DNA from: Segatella hominis
Lineage (GTDB): Bacteria > Bacteroidota > Bacteroidia > Bacteroidales > Bacteroidaceae
Assembly (NCBI RefSeq): GCF_019249725.2
Contig: NZ_CP137559.1
Span: forward strand, 1,983,501-2,047,500
Reading direction: 5' to 3'
Length of the DNA stretch: 64,000 bases
Below are positions 26,373-38,766 of this stretch, in pieces (the first letter of the stretch is position 1; each line of letters opens with the position of its first letter). Position numbers and translations under genes: made by a program. The notes under the pieces were generated by a model that searched no databases, had not been told where the DNA came from, and saw only the letters and a list, made by a program, of their open reading frames with translations.

Positions 26373-28565
26373 TTATCTTTTAATTTTTACAGGACGGATG
26401 TGACGACCAATATATCTATAATAGTAATTGCTGTGTGAAACTCCGCCATTTTTTGAAAACTCAAGATAATATGCAGAGTTATATCTAAAAGCATCCTGGA
26501 GAGTGTACATGGTGCTTGACCAATAACTACCATCCTCACTGCCTTCTTCAGTGACAGGCATGAAAATACTATTTGTGTTTGAATGATCCTTAGGTGTTAT
26601 TTTATAACCTGCTACGCCATTCTCAGTTGTCCATGTCCAGTCACATTCTGTTGTAAGTTCCAGCATCTCAGTATAGTTAGGCATTTTCCAATCGCCACCC
26701 CATTCTTTGTGAGCCACATCATAGTCAGTTCCTGCTATTTCCTCAATACCTTCGTGGATATATGCTCCGTTAGTATATAAAGAATAGTTATCTAATGTAT
26801 AATTCTCTGCTTTTCCTTCTCCTTTGGTGCTGGTTTCTCCCCAGGCATATTTATTGCCTGCTTCTGAAGAAGTAGTTGCTCCAACATTATATGATGCCCA
26901 ATAAACAGACAATCCCAAATCTACGGCAGCTCCATCATAAGGAGAAGGATTTACTATTATTTCACCTTTTGTAGGATCTGTGGTATTGGATTTGCCTAAT
27001 ACAGGTCTGATTCCCATTCCCAGATATTTAGAGGCATTTTGTAATCTTCCTGAAAGTTGTGCAGATGATGAGAAGGTGTAATATACGCCCAATGCCAACG
27101 AGTTAGCTTCGCTCGTCCAATAATAAGCATTGGTATTCTGCTGGTATGTATTTCCTTCTGCTTGTCGATTACCATTATATGGTAAGAAGATAGAATTTCC
27201 GTTAGGGCCTATTACTTTCCAGCCTCTGATAGGTGAGCTGACAGACTCCCAGGTACACTTTTCTCTTAGTTCTATGAAGTCATATCCATTAGGCATATGA
27301 GCACCTTTTCCTAATATGTATGTGGCTGGGTCATAATCTTTGCTTCCACTGATGTTGGTAGGTGCTTGATAGATGTAGTTCCAGTCGTAGTCGCCTTGGG
27401 AAGTATATTTCTCATTATTGTCTCCCCATGCAAAGAAATTGCCATATTCATCTTCGCTTTTAGCACCCAAGTTGTATTGGGCCCACTTTAACCCAGAAGG
27501 AAGACCTAAGTCAACCCATTCTACAGAATACTTAGTATCTGTAGTGAATGATTTTATATTAGTTAAAGAGTCTTTGCCATTGATAGTTGCAAAAGCTCGA
27601 TAATAGCATGTCGTATTATACCCAAGTCCATTGATATCAAAGAAATTTTGACCAGCTTCAGTCAATTGGCTATTGTCAATTTCTAAAGTTTTATAATTGT
27701 CTTCAATGTCGTTTGAACTGGTAGCATAGCGAATGCCAAGTTTTGATATGTTCTCTACATCACCCGAATACAATACGAATATTCTTGCTCCTGTATTGGT
27801 TATGGCATTGGCTTCGGAAACTTGCAGATTAATTCCTGCCTGGTAGTCGCCATAGACTGGTCTCATGGCGAATCCCATATATCGATTTTCTAAATCTATA
27901 TGGGTTGATACATTCTTCGTGTCATCTGTTGTAATTGAGAGGTAACTTGCTTTATTGCTGTTGTTGGATGATAGCATACCTGTCCAATAGTAGCAACCTT
28001 GATTGTTTTCATCAAGGATATTACCATCTCGCTTTGATGTGCAAGGCATATATATGTGATTTCCATTAGGACCTGTAACCATATAGCCTTTTACTTTTTG
28101 GTTCTCATCTTCTACTGCAGTCCAAGTACATTTGTCGATGAGTTCCTGTGTTTCTTTTGTAGAAGGCAATCTCCATTTGTCTCCCCATGATGTTTTCACG
28201 AAGTCGTATTTTGTGTTTACGATGTCGCCTTTAGGATAGAGGGAAGGGAAGTAGTTTAAGTCACGGCTTGTATTAAGTCCTGTGATGTCTCCCCAACCTA
28301 ACAGTAATCCTTTTTCTTCTTCGGATGAAGCGCCTATATTGAAACTTGCCCATTTTACGCTCAACCCAAGATCAACAGCAGTCGTCTCATCAGGTTGAGG
28401 TACGACGATAGGTGATACTTCGCCAAAAGTGATATCTTTGACTTGCCACACATACTTTTCTATGGTGGTACCGTCGTTTAAAGTGATGATTACCTTATGC
28501 TGACCGAAAGAAGGACAAGCACCTATAAATAAGCCCAGTAAGCTTGAAAGTATATATTTTCTCAT
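26373..28565 (-). CDS. Secreted FISUMP-like repeat protein
   Basis: The protein is 730 aa with signal peptide RKYILSSLLGLFIGACPSFGQ. Three related blocks start with VDLGLSVKWASFNIGA (~65), VDLGLPSGLKWAQYNLGA (~355) and VDLGLSVYWASYNVGA (~570). Each is followed by a WGD/WGE motif, a KWRLP- or DWKMP-type motif, an IFLP/IFMP strand and a Y-W-T/S segment. This is the layout of Fibrobacter succinogenes major paralogous (FISUMP)/DUF1566-like domains found in Bacteroidota surface proteins. Between blocks 1 and 2 is a fibronectin-like stretch (EANAITNTGARIFVLYSG). Its ATG overlaps the upstream stop (ATGA). It is cargo unique to cassette 1. Confidence 0.75.
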   Translation of the reverse strand: MRKYILSSLLGLFIGACPSFGQHKVIITLNDGTTIEKYVWQVKDITFGEVSPIVVPQPDETTAVDLGLSVKWASFNIGASSEEEKGLLLGWGDITGLNTSRDLNYFPSLYPKGDIVNTKYDFVKTSWGDKWRLPSTKETQELIDKCTWTAVEDENQKVKGYMVTGPNGNHIYMPCTSKRDGNILDENNQGCYYWTGMLSSNNSNKASYLSITTDDTKNVSTHIDLENRYMGFAMRPVYGDYQAGINLQVSEANAITNTGARIFVLYSGDVENISKLGIRYATSSNDIEDNYKTLEIDNSQLTEAGQNFFDINGLGYNTTCYYRAFATINGKDSLTNIKSFTTDTKYSVEWVDLGLPSGLKWAQYNLGAKSEDEYGNFFAWGDNNEKYTSQGDYDWNYIYQAPTNISGSKDYDPATYILGKGAHMPNGYDFIELREKCTWESVSSPIRGWKVIGPNGNSIFLPYNGNRQAEGNTYQQNTNAYYWTSEANSLALGVYYTFSSSAQLSGRLQNASKYLGMGIRPVLGKSNTTDPTKGEIIVNPSPYDGAAVDLGLSVYWASYNVGATTSSEAGNKYAWGETSTKGEGKAENYTLDNYSLYTNGAYIHEGIEEIAGTDYDVAHKEWGGDWKMPNYTEMLELTTECDWTWTTENGVAGYKITPKDHSNTNSIFMPVTEEGSEDGSYWSSTMYTLQDAFRYNSAYYLEFSKNGGVSHSNYYYRYIGRHIRPVKIKR

Positions 28566-29065
28566 TTCTTTAAGATCTTAAATGATTTCTTATTCGTCTT
28601 TACTACATACGCACCATTTGGAAGGTTCTCCAATGATATTGAGGCTTTTCCTTCTTCATTGGCTGGTTGCTGAGATAGAACCTTACCATCAATGGAATAT
28701 AGAGTAACCTTGCCTCCTTGAATTAATCCTGAGACTAACAGTGTTGAATTGCTAAGGAAAGCAATTTGAGGAATTTCTTTGTTTTTCGTAGAGATATCAT
28801 CTATGTTGGTGGTTTCTTCATCTACAAAACTGATGGATGTAACATTCTCGTATAGCAAAGATATGTTGACTCCACTAATCTCTATGTTTTTTGCAGAAAA
28901 TGAAATGATTGGTTTCTCTGTAAGTTTTACGTATGTAGTTTTGGAACCTTCACCATCTTCTGTGTATGTCAAAGCCAAGAGATAATTATTGTCATTGGCT
29001 CTTGAAACTAAAGAGCCAATAACAAGTAATACGAATATAATACTGTATTTGATAACTGAAGTCAT
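28562..29065 (-). CDS. Secreted protein with C-terminal sorting-like domain
   Basis: The protein is 167 aa. It has an N-terminal signal (IKYSIIFVLLVIGSLVSRA), a short beta-rich middle, then a C-terminal domain. That domain, LYSIDGKVLSQQPANEEGK with NLPNGAYVVKTNKKSFKILKK, matches the pattern of type IX-secretion type A sorting domains (G-x-V...L-x-x-G-x-Y-x-V-x...K-x-x-K). Whether this organism uses that system for it is not known. It is translationally coupled to the FISUMP-like gene by an ATGA overlap and follows DUF1573 by 9 bases. A similar tail is found on the 900 aa protein of cassette 2. Confidence 0.65.
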   Translation of the reverse strand: MTSVIKYSIIFVLLVIGSLVSRANDNNYLLALTYTEDGEGSKTTYVKLTEKPIISFSAKNIEISGVNISLLYENVTSISFVDEETTNIDDISTKNKEIPQIAFLSNSTLLVSGLIQGGKVTLYSIDGKVLSQQPANEEGKASISLENLPNGAYVVKTNKKSFKILKK

Positions 29066-29074
29066 AGTTGTTTG

Positions 29075-29512
29075 TTATTTTGTGATGGAACCTGTCAGAC
29101 TGATGATAGTTTCTGTTCCATTTACCGCATTCGACTTGATATAGAATTCTCTGATAAATGGATTTTGTACCTCCATTTCACTGACATCCAAAACTATTTC
29201 CATTTGATAAGTATCACCTGGTTGTATTGGCTCTTTAGGCATATCTGCACTTGCACAATAACAACTAGATAATACTTCTGTAATTTCCAAGGGAGTATCG
29301 CCTGAATTGAGTATTGGTACTTTATAGATGTGTTTCGTTGCATCCTTTTTTAGTGCACCTACTTCTATTTCTTTGTTCTCAATATCTATGTATGCTCCTT
29401 TGTGTTTTATATTAGCATGATTCGTACATGCAATAATTGTAAAAATCAAAAAGACAACACAATATTTAATATTGATCGTCCATGTGTTGTATGCCTTCTG
29501 CATCTTCATCAC
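29075..29512 (-). CDS. DUF1573 lipoprotein
   Basis: The protein is 145 aa. It has an N-terminal hydrophobic signal with probable lipobox FTIIACTN. The rest, IEVGALKKDATKHIYKVPILNSGDTPLEI with VLSSCYCASADMPKEPIQPGDTYQMEI, matches the Ig-like DUF1573 domain common in Bacteroidota secreted proteins. The start (29512) lies inside the 3' end of the upstream lipoprotein gene, overlapping by 47 bases; ATGs at 29509 and 29503 are alternatives. It is cargo unique to cassette 1. Confidence 0.75.
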   Translation of the reverse strand: MMKMQKAYNTWTINIKYCVVFLIFTIIACTNHANIKHKGAYIDIENKEIEVGALKKDATKHIYKVPILNSGDTPLEITEVLSSCYCASADMPKEPIQPGDTYQMEIVLDVSEMEVQNPFIREFYIKSNAVNGTETIISLTGSITK

Positions 29513-29975
29513 GCAAAGTTAAATACCAAACGTTATCAATTCTGACTGGGTTGAGCACGAGTTTGATGCAGCCTGACCCTGTTCTTACATCTGCATTAGG
29601 AGCGATCTTAAAGAAAATGCCTATTTTGTTGTCCTTTTCTCCTTCCAGATGGATGGAATTTTCCTCACAGCCGTGGAAAGGAAATTTTGTCATGATGATT
29701 TCAAACTTTTGTCGCTTTTCCACTGGTAGCTCGGCAATTTTACCTTTTTCTACAACATGAAGCATGGATGATGCATTGCTTAAGTCGCCATTATTGGCAT
29801 ACTGAACAAACATTTTTACCAAACTGTCTATGCTTGAGGTGTCTTTGGCCGTGAACTCTACAGAAGCTGGTCTGATGTAAGTTTCATCTATCTTGTCTTT
29901 TTGATTGCTTTTGCATGATACCATAGATAAGCATATTGCTAAAGCGAGAGATGAATATTTTGATAAGTATTTCAT
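29466..29975 (-). CDS. Small cassette lipoprotein, copy 1
   Basis: About 169 aa from ATG 29975. The earlier in-frame ATG at 30008 would start inside a terminator hairpin. The signal peptide ends in a lipobox (LSMVSCKSN). The mature part has an acidic helix (SSIDSLVKMFVQYANNGDLSNASSML) and a beta-rich half with TKFPFHGCEENSIHLEG and LVLNPVRIDNVWYL. The same layout, including the N-P-V-x-I-x-x-x-W near the end, occurs in copies 2 (38767) and 3 (50965). I recognise no named family. It probably sits on the outer membrane with the large lipoprotein encoded just upstream. Confidence 0.75.
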   Translation of the reverse strand: MKYLSKYSSLALAICLSMVSCKSNQKDKIDETYIRPASVEFTAKDTSSIDSLVKMFVQYANNGDLSNASSMLHVVEKGKIAELPVEKRQKFEIIMTKFPFHGCEENSIHLEGEKDNKIGIFFKIAPNADVRTGSGCIKLVLNPVRIDNVWYLTLRDEDAEGIQHMDDQY

Positions 29976-29993
29976 AATCTTTAAAATAAAAAT

Positions 29994-30023
29994 AAAGGGA
30001 GGAGGCATGAACCTCCTCCCTTT
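29994..30023 (-). terminator. Hairpin between large and small lipoproteins, cassette 1
   Basis: On the minus strand AAAGGGAGGAGG (30023-30012) pairs perfectly with CCTCCTCCCTTT (30005-29994), followed by ATTTTTATTTT. It looks like an intrinsic terminator inside the operon, likely to let only part of the transcription through. Confidence 0.85.
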
Positions 30024-30049
30024 TTAAGTCATTATATTTTTAATATAAT

Positions 30050-33000
30050 TTAGAAGCGCTTTGCGTTAGAGTGGGTATTCTTGATCTTAACATCAGCATA
30101 AGTTACAACTGTACCCCATTCGTAGGTTACCTCAAGAGGAACACGTACGGTGAATTCCTGTACTGTAGAACTCAAGTTCTCATACAACAAGTAACCATAC
30201 TTAGCCTTACCTGTAGTAGCAGTAGCATCCTTAACTGCACGGAACAATACCTGGTTAGAGATTGTGCTCTGCTTAACCTTCTGATCCAAAGTATTATTAT
30301 TCTGTCCACCCTTTGTCATCGTTGTGTAGATGAATGGGTTGATAATACCTGTTTCCTGATCGCTTTCTGTACCGAAGTTATAGTTACCGATTACACGGAT
30401 ATCCTTGATGTTGTAGAAAGTCCAATATGAAGCATGGTTTGCGAAGCCGTAATCACGCCAGTCGCTCAATGTTACCATGTCATAGAGGCTAATCATCTGC
30501 TTATTGTCTTGTGCGTCCTCAAGTTCCTTGTTTACACCAGCAACATTGATTGGACGGAGGAAGCGTACGTTGAACTCTTTGTTGGTTAAAGCAAGTTCAT
30601 GCTCGCAGACGGTAGTCTTAACCTTCAGAGCAACAATAGCCTTCAATACATCATCAGCCAACTTGTTGTGAGCAACATAGTTCAACAGAGAGTGTGCAGC
30701 GACAGTGTGAGCGTAAGAAATCTTCTGAGCCTTGATGCCTGTTGCATCGCAATAGCTGCCATCAATGCTTGCAATTTCCTGCGCTGTAATAACAACGCCA
30801 TTCTTCTCGACAGCCATCAACTTCTTACCATCAGCTGATACACCCAAAGTCCATGTTACAACCTGGTAATCACCTGTAGAAAGAGTCTCAATACCATTGA
30901 ATTTCTTACCATTATTGCTTGCAGAGAATACAAAGTTGTAGTGACGCTTATTAGGAGCGAAGTCCTTTGTTGATGTAACGTCAGTTACTGATGAGAGGAC
31001 GATGTCATTACCAGCAAATACGTCAGAGAATCTGTCGTCCAAATTCTTTGCTACAGAACCTGCATTTGGATCCTCAGGACTCAATGTCTGAGCGTGAATT
31101 TCAGCGAAACCATGATCATTCGCACTGTTGCCGTTGTCCTTGTACCAATACTCCTTGATACGATCACTACCATCAGCCTTCAAGAATTCACCTGATGGAG
31201 CTGCGATGGTGATGGCACCAGTCTTCAGTACGATGTACAAGTCAGGATACTTAGTCTTATCCTTAGACTCGTATTTCACGGCTACAGTGAATGGGTCATG
31301 GCTCTTCTTGCCATAGAGTGCCTTTTCAAGCTCTGAAGAAGAGATTGTCCATGTGAATGTAGAAGTCTCAGGACTCTCTGCATCATAGTTGTCAACAACT
31401 ACACCTACGTATGGGTTAAGCTCATCAGCCTCAGTTGCCTTTGTAGTGGTGATTGTTGAAGGCTTGAACTGCTTAACAACATCCCTTCCATTAATAACAA
31501 GCTGACCATTGTTCTCATAGTTTGCATCAAACTCTGCCTTGTGGAGATTCAAAGTACGCAATACATCGTACTCAATCTGATTCCATGTTGTAGAGAATTT
31601 GAATGCTGCAGGAACACACTCAGAGTTGTAATTGATAGGGTCGCCAGTATAGTTGATAACTACATTTGGCTTAACGATTTCCTCTGTAGCCTTGTCTGAG
31701 ATTCTGATCTTGATGTAACCATAATCCAATACGCGGTTGCCATTGTTGATGTCAACGAGAGTAACACGTACGATTGGCTGACGGTTTACAGAGTGAGAAC
31801 GTACATAGTCAGAGAATTCTGCTTCGGTCTTGCCTTCCTTCAATTCCTTAGCCTTTTCTGTATCGAACTCATCCCATGAGTAAGCCTTACCATCAGTCTT
31901 AGGGAACTGTGGACGGAATGTAGTACCCTTGATTGCAGCGTGAGCAGCCTCGCTGGTTTTGTTAGTACCCTCGTAGCTTGCTGTCAATTCAAACTTGTAC
32001 TCCAAGCCGTAGTCTTTCAATTCCTGTGCAGACAATACCTTGTGATTACCATTAGCATCTGCATAGTGTGTCTCTACCAACTTAGAGAGATCCAAAGTCT
32101 TGTCATACTGGCAAATATCCTGATACTTGATAGCCATTGCATCAAATACAGAAGGAATCAAGTGCAGTTTCTTGGTCTCGTCCAAAGTACAATTGTCAGT
32201 AGAGTGCAAGTTGTCATACTTGTTTCCGAAGTCCTTTACACAAGTGTTCTCCTGACCTGTGAAGCTGTTTTCATCACCAGTCTTTGTGTGAGACAATACC
32301 AAGTCTGTGATAGTTGTCTTGTAAACAGCTGCGTAATCTGAAGTTACAGTTGTATCCTTGTCAGCCTGCTTGTTAGCATATTTTGCCTGTGTAGCAAATA
32401 CTGTGATGTAAGAATCGTTCTTTACGCTCTTAATCTTGTTAGGATCATTGAACTTCAATGTAACGTCGAGCTGACCTGTAGTCTCATTCTTTGCAAAGCT
32501 CTTAACACTGATACCTGCAGCAGAAGCACGAGTTACGTGACCTTCAGTCTCAAAGTTCTTGTCATCGTCAAGGATGGTTACGAAATCAGGAGCAACTGCA
32601 GTAGAAGGATTCATGTGGTAGTGAGCTACCAAATCCTTAGCAGTAGAACCCTCAGCATGATCGTAGCGTTCGCAATTGTCATAACCTACAGCCTCTTTCT
32701 TATCAGCAGAAGCAGCAGCCCACTTTGAGTCTGTGATATAAGCATAGTCAAGAGTGATGGCCTTCAAAGCCTCAACACCCCAATAATATGCTTCAGGAAT
32801 GAAAGTCAAGCTGCGAAGTTGGCTAGAAACGAACACGTTTAATGTTGCGAGTTCCTTATTCAAACCTTCAATCTGCTTCAAGAGACTTGGAATAGTCTCA
32901 TCTTTCAAAGTCTTGATGTCGGTAGTGTTGCCTGTGATAGATGATGACAACTCTGTGATTTGATCTTGAAGAGTCTTCTGCAAATCGTTAATCTGCTTAT

Positions 33001-33544
33001 CGATAGCAGCTTTCTGCTCTTCTGTCATGCCAGGAAGGTTTGCCACCTTGGTTTGCAATGCCTCAAGAGCTTTTGTCTGCTCCTTCAAGTCAGCAGCAAT
33101 AGCCTTGCGAGCAGTCTCTTCATCTGTCAAGCCTTTGTCTAATCTTGCCAAAGTCTCGTTTACTGAAGCTAAATCTGCGTTCAATTTCTTGATGTCGCCC
33201 TTATTTGTGTCGATAGCAGCATTTACCTCTTTCAAGGTATTCTCTGCATTATCGATACGAGACTCAAGGCTTGACACCTTAGATGCGAGGTCTGTTACTG
33301 TCTTTGCGTCAGCTTTGTTTGCAATCGCTGTCTGCAATTGACCATCAGCTGCTTCCAATTGAGACTTAAGATCAGTGATCTCCTTCTCAAGGTCAGTCTT
33401 AATCGTCTTTAAGGTAGACAATGCATCAACTTGGCTCTGCAAGTTATTGATGTCGTCATCGTAATCCTTACAAGACGTAACTGTACTTGTGGCTGCAACA
33501 ACCATCGCACCCATAAGCAAAGCACTAAAAAACTTTCTTTTCAT
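30050..33544 (-). CDS. Large surface lipoprotein, cassette 1 (PL29 N-terminal-like)
   Basis: The protein is 1164 aa. A lipoprotein signal ends in TSCKDYDDD. Then come a coiled coil (~30-240; heptads such as LQSQVDALSTLKTIKTDLEKEITDLKSQ, in several blocks), a domain with LRSLTFIPEAYYWGVEA and YHMNPSTAV (~245-320) that copies 2 and 3 share, and long beta-rich repeats. The C-terminal strand ends in FTVRVPLEVTYEWGTVVTY. The N-terminus resembles Bacteroidota proteins annotated as PL29 N-terminal-like; no lyase domain is seen. It is probably anchored outside the outer membrane. The only consensus promoter of the three cassettes points at this gene, so it is the predicted ON copy in this assembly. 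Confidence 0.8.
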   Translation of the reverse strand: MKRKFFSALLMGAMVVAATSTVTSCKDYDDDINNLQSQVDALSTLKTIKTDLEKEITDLKSQLEAADGQLQTAIANKADAKTVTDLASKVSSLESRIDNAENTLKEVNAAIDTNKGDIKKLNADLASVNETLARLDKGLTDEETARKAIAADLKEQTKALEALQTKVANLPGMTEEQKAAIDKQINDLQKTLQDQITELSSSITGNTTDIKTLKDETIPSLLKQIEGLNKELATLNVFVSSQLRSLTFIPEAYYWGVEALKAITLDYAYITDSKWAAASADKKEAVGYDNCERYDHAEGSTAKDLVAHYHMNPSTAVAPDFVTILDDDKNFETEGHVTRASAAGISVKSFAKNETTGQLDVTLKFNDPNKIKSVKNDSYITVFATQAKYANKQADKDTTVTSDYAAVYKTTITDLVLSHTKTGDENSFTGQENTCVKDFGNKYDNLHSTDNCTLDETKKLHLIPSVFDAMAIKYQDICQYDKTLDLSKLVETHYADANGNHKVLSAQELKDYGLEYKFELTASYEGTNKTSEAAHAAIKGTTFRPQFPKTDGKAYSWDEFDTEKAKELKEGKTEAEFSDYVRSHSVNRQPIVRVTLVDINNGNRVLDYGYIKIRISDKATEEIVKPNVVINYTGDPINYNSECVPAAFKFSTTWNQIEYDVLRTLNLHKAEFDANYENNGQLVINGRDVVKQFKPSTITTTKATEADELNPYVGVVVDNYDAESPETSTFTWTISSSELEKALYGKKSHDPFTVAVKYESKDKTKYPDLYIVLKTGAITIAAPSGEFLKADGSDRIKEYWYKDNGNSANDHGFAEIHAQTLSPEDPNAGSVAKNLDDRFSDVFAGNDIVLSSVTDVTSTKDFAPNKRHYNFVFSASNNGKKFNGIETLSTGDYQVVTWTLGVSADGKKLMAVEKNGVVITAQEIASIDGSYCDATGIKAQKISYAHTVAAHSLLNYVAHNKLADDVLKAIVALKVKTTVCEHELALTNKEFNVRFLRPINVAGVNKELEDAQDNKQMISLYDMVTLSDWRDYGFANHASYWTFYNIKDIRVIGNYNFGTESDQETGIINPFIYTTMTKGGQNNNTLDQKVKQSTISNQVLFRAVKDATATTGKAKYGYLLYENLSSTVQEFTVRVPLEVTYEWGTVVTYADVKIKNTHSNAKRF

Positions 33545-33627
33545 ACGATAAAAATTAATTAAACATTGTATATATTAACTACTTTATTCTATGCTTTTTC
33601 TCTCTATCTCCTGACGAGAGATATTAT
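33545..33627 (-). repeat. 83-bp leader repeat, copy 1, with recombination-like site
   Basis: On the minus strand this runs from ATAATATCTC (33627) to the base before the ATG. It is identical to copy 2 at all but one position and to copy 3 at all but one. The site TATCTC-TCGTCAG-GAGATA lies at 33623-33605 (arms 33618-33623 and 33605-33610, core 33611-33617). Sequence similarity among the three copies stops abruptly just upstream of the left arm, as expected for a crossover point. It is inverted relative to copies 2 and 3. Confidence 0.9.
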
Positions 33628-33636
33628 ATTTCGGTG

Positions 33637-33668
33637 CAAACTTACACAAAAATATTGAAACATGCAAA
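33637..33668 (-). promoter_or_regulatory. Switchable consensus promoter driving cassette 1
   Basis: On the minus strand, TTTG (33668-33665), 20 bases, TAAGTTTG (33644-33637). Transcription should begin near 33630-33633, just outside the shared leader, giving a 5' UTR of about 88 bases. It lies on the recombinase side of the crossover site, so an inversion would move it to another cassette. Confidence 0.85.
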
Positions 33669-33674
33669 TAAATA

Positions 33675-33709
33675 AAAGGATTTTTGAAAAAAAACATCAA
33701 AAATCCTTT
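33675..33709. terminator. Insulating hairpin behind the switchable promoter
   Basis: AAAGGATTTTTGA (33675-33687) pairs perfectly with TCAAAAATCCTTT (33697-33709) around a 9-base A-rich loop. On the minus strand it is followed by TATTTATTTG just before the -33 box. It would block transcription entering the promoter from the recombinase side. Confidence 0.7.
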
Positions 33710-33995
33710 ATTTTCTTGTTGTAGATTGTTGAAACAGGGTAAATATTGCCCTTTTTAACATTTCTGTAACCTTCTTGGCCGTGCCTTATATTTCTGATTA
33801 CTATGTATAAAGCATCAAAATGAATCTTTTTTGATACTTACTCATCAAAATCTATTGAAGAAATGTCATTCACAATTCAATATATTCCTCCTTTTTACGT
33901 TATTAAAGCATAGAATACCTTATTCTCTTAAACAATGAATGCCCTTATTCTTTATTCTATGCATATCATCATATAAAATAGTAAATAAGAATAAT
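33710..33995 (+). promoter_or_regulatory. Upstream region of the recombinase with shared 10-mer
   Basis: No protein gene is seen. GCATAGAATA (33908-33917) and its complement TATTCTATGC (33953-33962) form a perfect inverted repeat ahead of the recombinase start. The same 10-mer occurs once in each 83-bp leader (33585-33594 minus, 35140-35149, 47083-47092). An AT-rich hairpin, ATCAAAA/TTTTTGAT, lies near 33815-33837. No full TTTG/TAnnTTTG promoter is found here. Confidence 0.5.
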
Positions 33996-35060
33996 ATGGT
34001 TTTAAAAATTGAAATTCCAGAGAATATAATATTAAGCAAAAATGACGAACTTGTCATCAGGTTTACAAACACACAGAATGCAACTTGCACTGTACATACT
34101 CTTTCTAATGATTTATCTATCGTCCCTAAGAGTACGGCTGCCGAAAGCCATAACACTTCCCTTCCTTCTTTTGTAGATCAGCTAAGAACACAATTTCTTC
34201 AACAGAACAAACTCAGATTAGCAGAAACTTACCAAAGTGCCTTGAATAGTTTCTGCCTATATATTAATAAGGTGGAAATACTTATGGAAGATATAGACAG
34301 CAAGATGATAGAAGGCTATGAGAGTTATCTCAAACAGAAGAAGCTCACTCTCAATACCATTTCCTTCTACATGCGGATTTTGCGAGCTATCTACAACAGG
34401 GCTGTCAAAAGTGGAACCATTGCAGATAAAAAGCCTTTCAGTCATGTATTCACGACAATGACAAAAACTGCTAAAAGAGCAATACCTATCCAGACCATAC
34501 GGAAAATAGCCCAAGCCCATATCACGAATAAGAACGAAGCATTGGCACGTGACCTTTTCCTGTTCAGCTTTTACACCAGAGGCATGTCGTTTGTAGATAT
34601 AGCGTATCTCAAAAAGACTGACCTCAACAACACGTACCTTATATATAAAAGGAAGAAGACTGGTCAGGAATTAAAAATCGCTTGGCGAAAGGAAATGCAG
34701 GAATTGGTGGATAGAAACAGTTCTAAAGACGGCGTCCACTTGTTTGGCATATTAGATGAAAACAGCGAGAAAAGTCTCCGATTCCAATATCATTATACAC
34801 AATGTATTATCAACACGGCTTTGAAACGATTAGGAAAGCAGCTAAACTTAGGAACCAATCTTACCATGTATGTAGCTCGACATTCTTGGGCTACAATAGC
34901 CCGACAGAAGAATATTCCTCTCAGCGTGATTTGCGATGGCATGGGGCACAATTCAGAGAAAACTACTCAGATATATCTACAGAGTGTGGATGCTGAAGCA
35001 ATTGACCGATGCAACGACAAGCTAATTGCTGCCATTACCAAATCTGACAAAAAGAAATAG
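33996..35060 (+). CDS. Tyrosine-type site-specific recombinase
   Basis: The protein is 354 aa from ATG 33996; an upstream in-frame ATG at 33939 overlaps the inverted repeat and is less likely. After an unusual N-terminal extension come a SAM-like core-binding domain (~60-160; FLQQNKLRLAETYQSALNSF) and the catalytic domain. Catalytic residues visible: Arg in FYTRGMSFVDIAYL (~195), Lys in YKRKKTGQ (~220), the RH of YVARHSWAT (~295), His in GMGHNSEKTTQ (~318) and the nucleophile Tyr in TQIYLQS (~327). No phage or conjugation genes accompany it. It lies between two inverted copies of the leader repeat and is the natural candidate to recombine them, as its relatives do at invertible Bacteroides promoters. 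Confidence 0.88.
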   Translation: MVLKIEIPENIILSKNDELVIRFTNTQNATCTVHTLSNDLSIVPKSTAAESHNTSLPSFVDQLRTQFLQQNKLRLAETYQSALNSFCLYINKVEILMEDIDSKMIEGYESYLKQKKLTLNTISFYMRILRAIYNRAVKSGTIADKKPFSHVFTTMTKTAKRAIPIQTIRKIAQAHITNKNEALARDLFLFSFYTRGMSFVDIAYLKKTDLNNTYLIYKRKKTGQELKIAWRKEMQELVDRNSSKDGVHLFGILDENSEKSLRFQYHYTQCIINTALKRLGKQLNLGTNLTMYVARHSWATIARQKNIPLSVICDGMGHNSEKTTQIYLQSVDAEAIDRCNDKLIAAITKSDKKK

Positions 35061-35106
35061 ATAAAGGACGAAGAAACTTTCTTGGAATACGAACGATAAG
35101 CTATGT

Positions 35107-35189
35107 ATAATATCTCTCGTCAGAAGATAGAGAGAAAAAGCATAGAATAAAGTAGTTAATATATACAATGTTTAATTAATTTTTATCGT
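35107..35189 (+). repeat. 83-bp leader repeat, copy 2, with recombination-like site
   Basis: It starts at ATAATATCTC and runs to the ATG at 35190. The site arms are TATCTC (35111-35116) and aAGATA (35124-35129) around the core TCGTCAG (35117-35123); one arm base differs from the other copies. It is in inverted orientation to copy 1 and direct to copy 3. The 46 bases between the recombinase stop and this repeat hold no TAnnTTTG box. Confidence 0.9.
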
Positions 35190-38681
<3,492 letters not shown>

Positions 38682-38710
38682 TCTAGTGATTCCAAAATAA
38701 AGCTCTAATT

Positions 38711-38748
38711 AGAGGGTGTGCCTAAAAGAGCAGGCACATCCTCTTTTA
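38711..38748 (+). terminator. Hairpin between large and small lipoproteins, cassette 2
   Basis: AGAGGGTGTGCCT (38711-38723) pairs with AGGCACATCCTCT (38732-38744), followed by TTTAATTTT. It occupies the same operon position as the hairpins in cassettes 1 and 3. Confidence 0.85.
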
Positions 38749-38766
38749 ATTTTAAACCATTTTGAA

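Noticed and set aside
33996..35060. Integrase of a prophage or integrative element
   Set aside because: No phage structural, replication, mobilisation or tra genes accompany it, and it lies between inverted leader repeats, which fits a local switch better.
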